Assembly: GCF_030123405.1 (NCBI RefSeq)
Contig: NZ_CP126110.1
Location: 558,001-622,000, forward strand
Direction of reading: 5' to 3'
DNA from: Neobacillus sp. WH10
GTDB lineage: Bacteria; Bacillota; Bacilli; Bacillales; Cytobacillaceae
DNA: 64,000 bases
The notes beneath the pieces were generated by a model, which ran no database searches, had not been told where the DNA came from, and saw only the letters and a program-made list of their open reading frames with translations. Numbering within the stretch: the stretch's first letter is position 1; every line of letters starts with the position of its first letter. Shown here piece after piece: positions 63,924 to 64,000 of this stretch. Position numbers and translations under genes: made by a program.

Positions 63924-64000
63924 ATGTATAAAATGCTTTTAGTTGAAGATGAGCCTATTGTAAGACTTGCTTTAAAGTCCTTGATAGATTGGAATAATTA
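63924..64000 (+). CDS. YesN-type response regulator, 5' part (cut by window edge)
   Basis: The first 25 codons (YKMLLVEDEPIVRLALKSLI) are a receiver-domain start with the acidic pocket ED in LLVEDEP. AGGAG at 63911-63915 is 8 bases upstream of ATG. As the partner of the YesM-type kinase it would normally end in an AraC-type HTH, which lies outside the window. Confidence 0.85.
   Translation, partial: MYKMLLVEDEPIVRLALKSLIDWNN

Overview
The window reads as chromosome of a low-GC, facultatively anaerobic Bacillaceae (Bacillus/Neobacillus-like). PutP, PlsY, DgkB, RlmCD, PncA/PncB and a YfmM-type ABC-F protein are typical of the group, ribosome-binding sites are strong AGGAGG types, and TTG/GTG starts are frequent. 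No rRNA, tRNA or CRISPR array was recognised. Families are named from sequence motifs read by eye; no database search was run.

Layout. 0-5 kb: housekeeping genes (VOC protein, DUF1697, PutP, thioredoxin-like, PlsY, methyltransferase). 5-6 kb: an exact 52-bp palindromic tandem array. 6-18 kb: nitrate respiration. A membrane-anchored NreB-like kinase with a Cys4 PAS domain, its response regulator and a GAF protein sit behind a perfect FNR box, followed by two NarK-type transporters and narGHJI. 18.6-22 kb: an ECF sigma operon whose sigma gene apparently starts at AUU, with anti-sigma factor, a three-repeat membrane protein, a 31-aa peptide and a LiaF-like protein. 22-23.6 kb: dgkB and a second, shorter array of the 52-bp family. 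24-32.5 kb: a GlnK/GlnL-like two-component system divergent from dcu-aspA-sdhCAB, with a perfect FNR box upstream of dcu; together these look like an aspartate/fumarate respiration module. 32.6-33.1 kb: a sequence-unrelated palindromic array, also with a 52-bp period. 33-37.5 kb: NAD salvage (pncA, pncB), two small membrane proteins and rlmCD. 37.6-42.8 kb: a sigma-54 activator with a palindromic candidate UAS and a near-consensus -24/-12 promoter, controlling an amidohydrolase, a DUF3311 peptide and an SSS-family transporter.

43-53.5 kb is an AT-rich accessory region. It holds a three-gene cassette (DUF5677-like, PD-(D/E)xK-like, single-HKD PLD nuclease) that could be a defence system, a zinc-ribbon/SPFH-GYF2 cluster with broken genes, several gene remnants, and an ABC-F gene flanked by direct repeats and a recombinase scar. 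53.9-64 kb: a secreted glycan-degradation locus with a multidomain GH43 enzyme and a GH101 endo-alpha-N-acetylgalactosaminidase, both with frameshifted C-termini, an LPXTG protein remnant, and a YesM/YesN-type two-component system that runs off the right edge.

How it works together. The two perfect FNR boxes tie nitrate sensing and C4-dicarboxylate/fumarate respiration to oxygen limitation. The sigma-54 cassette and the glycan locus are separate nutrient modules, each with its own regulator. The best candidates for something undescribed are the three-gene cassette at 43.6-47.1 kb, the two unrelated 52-bp-period arrays, the GAF protein with a degenerate ATPase-like tail in the nitrate regulon, and the AUU-started ECF operon.
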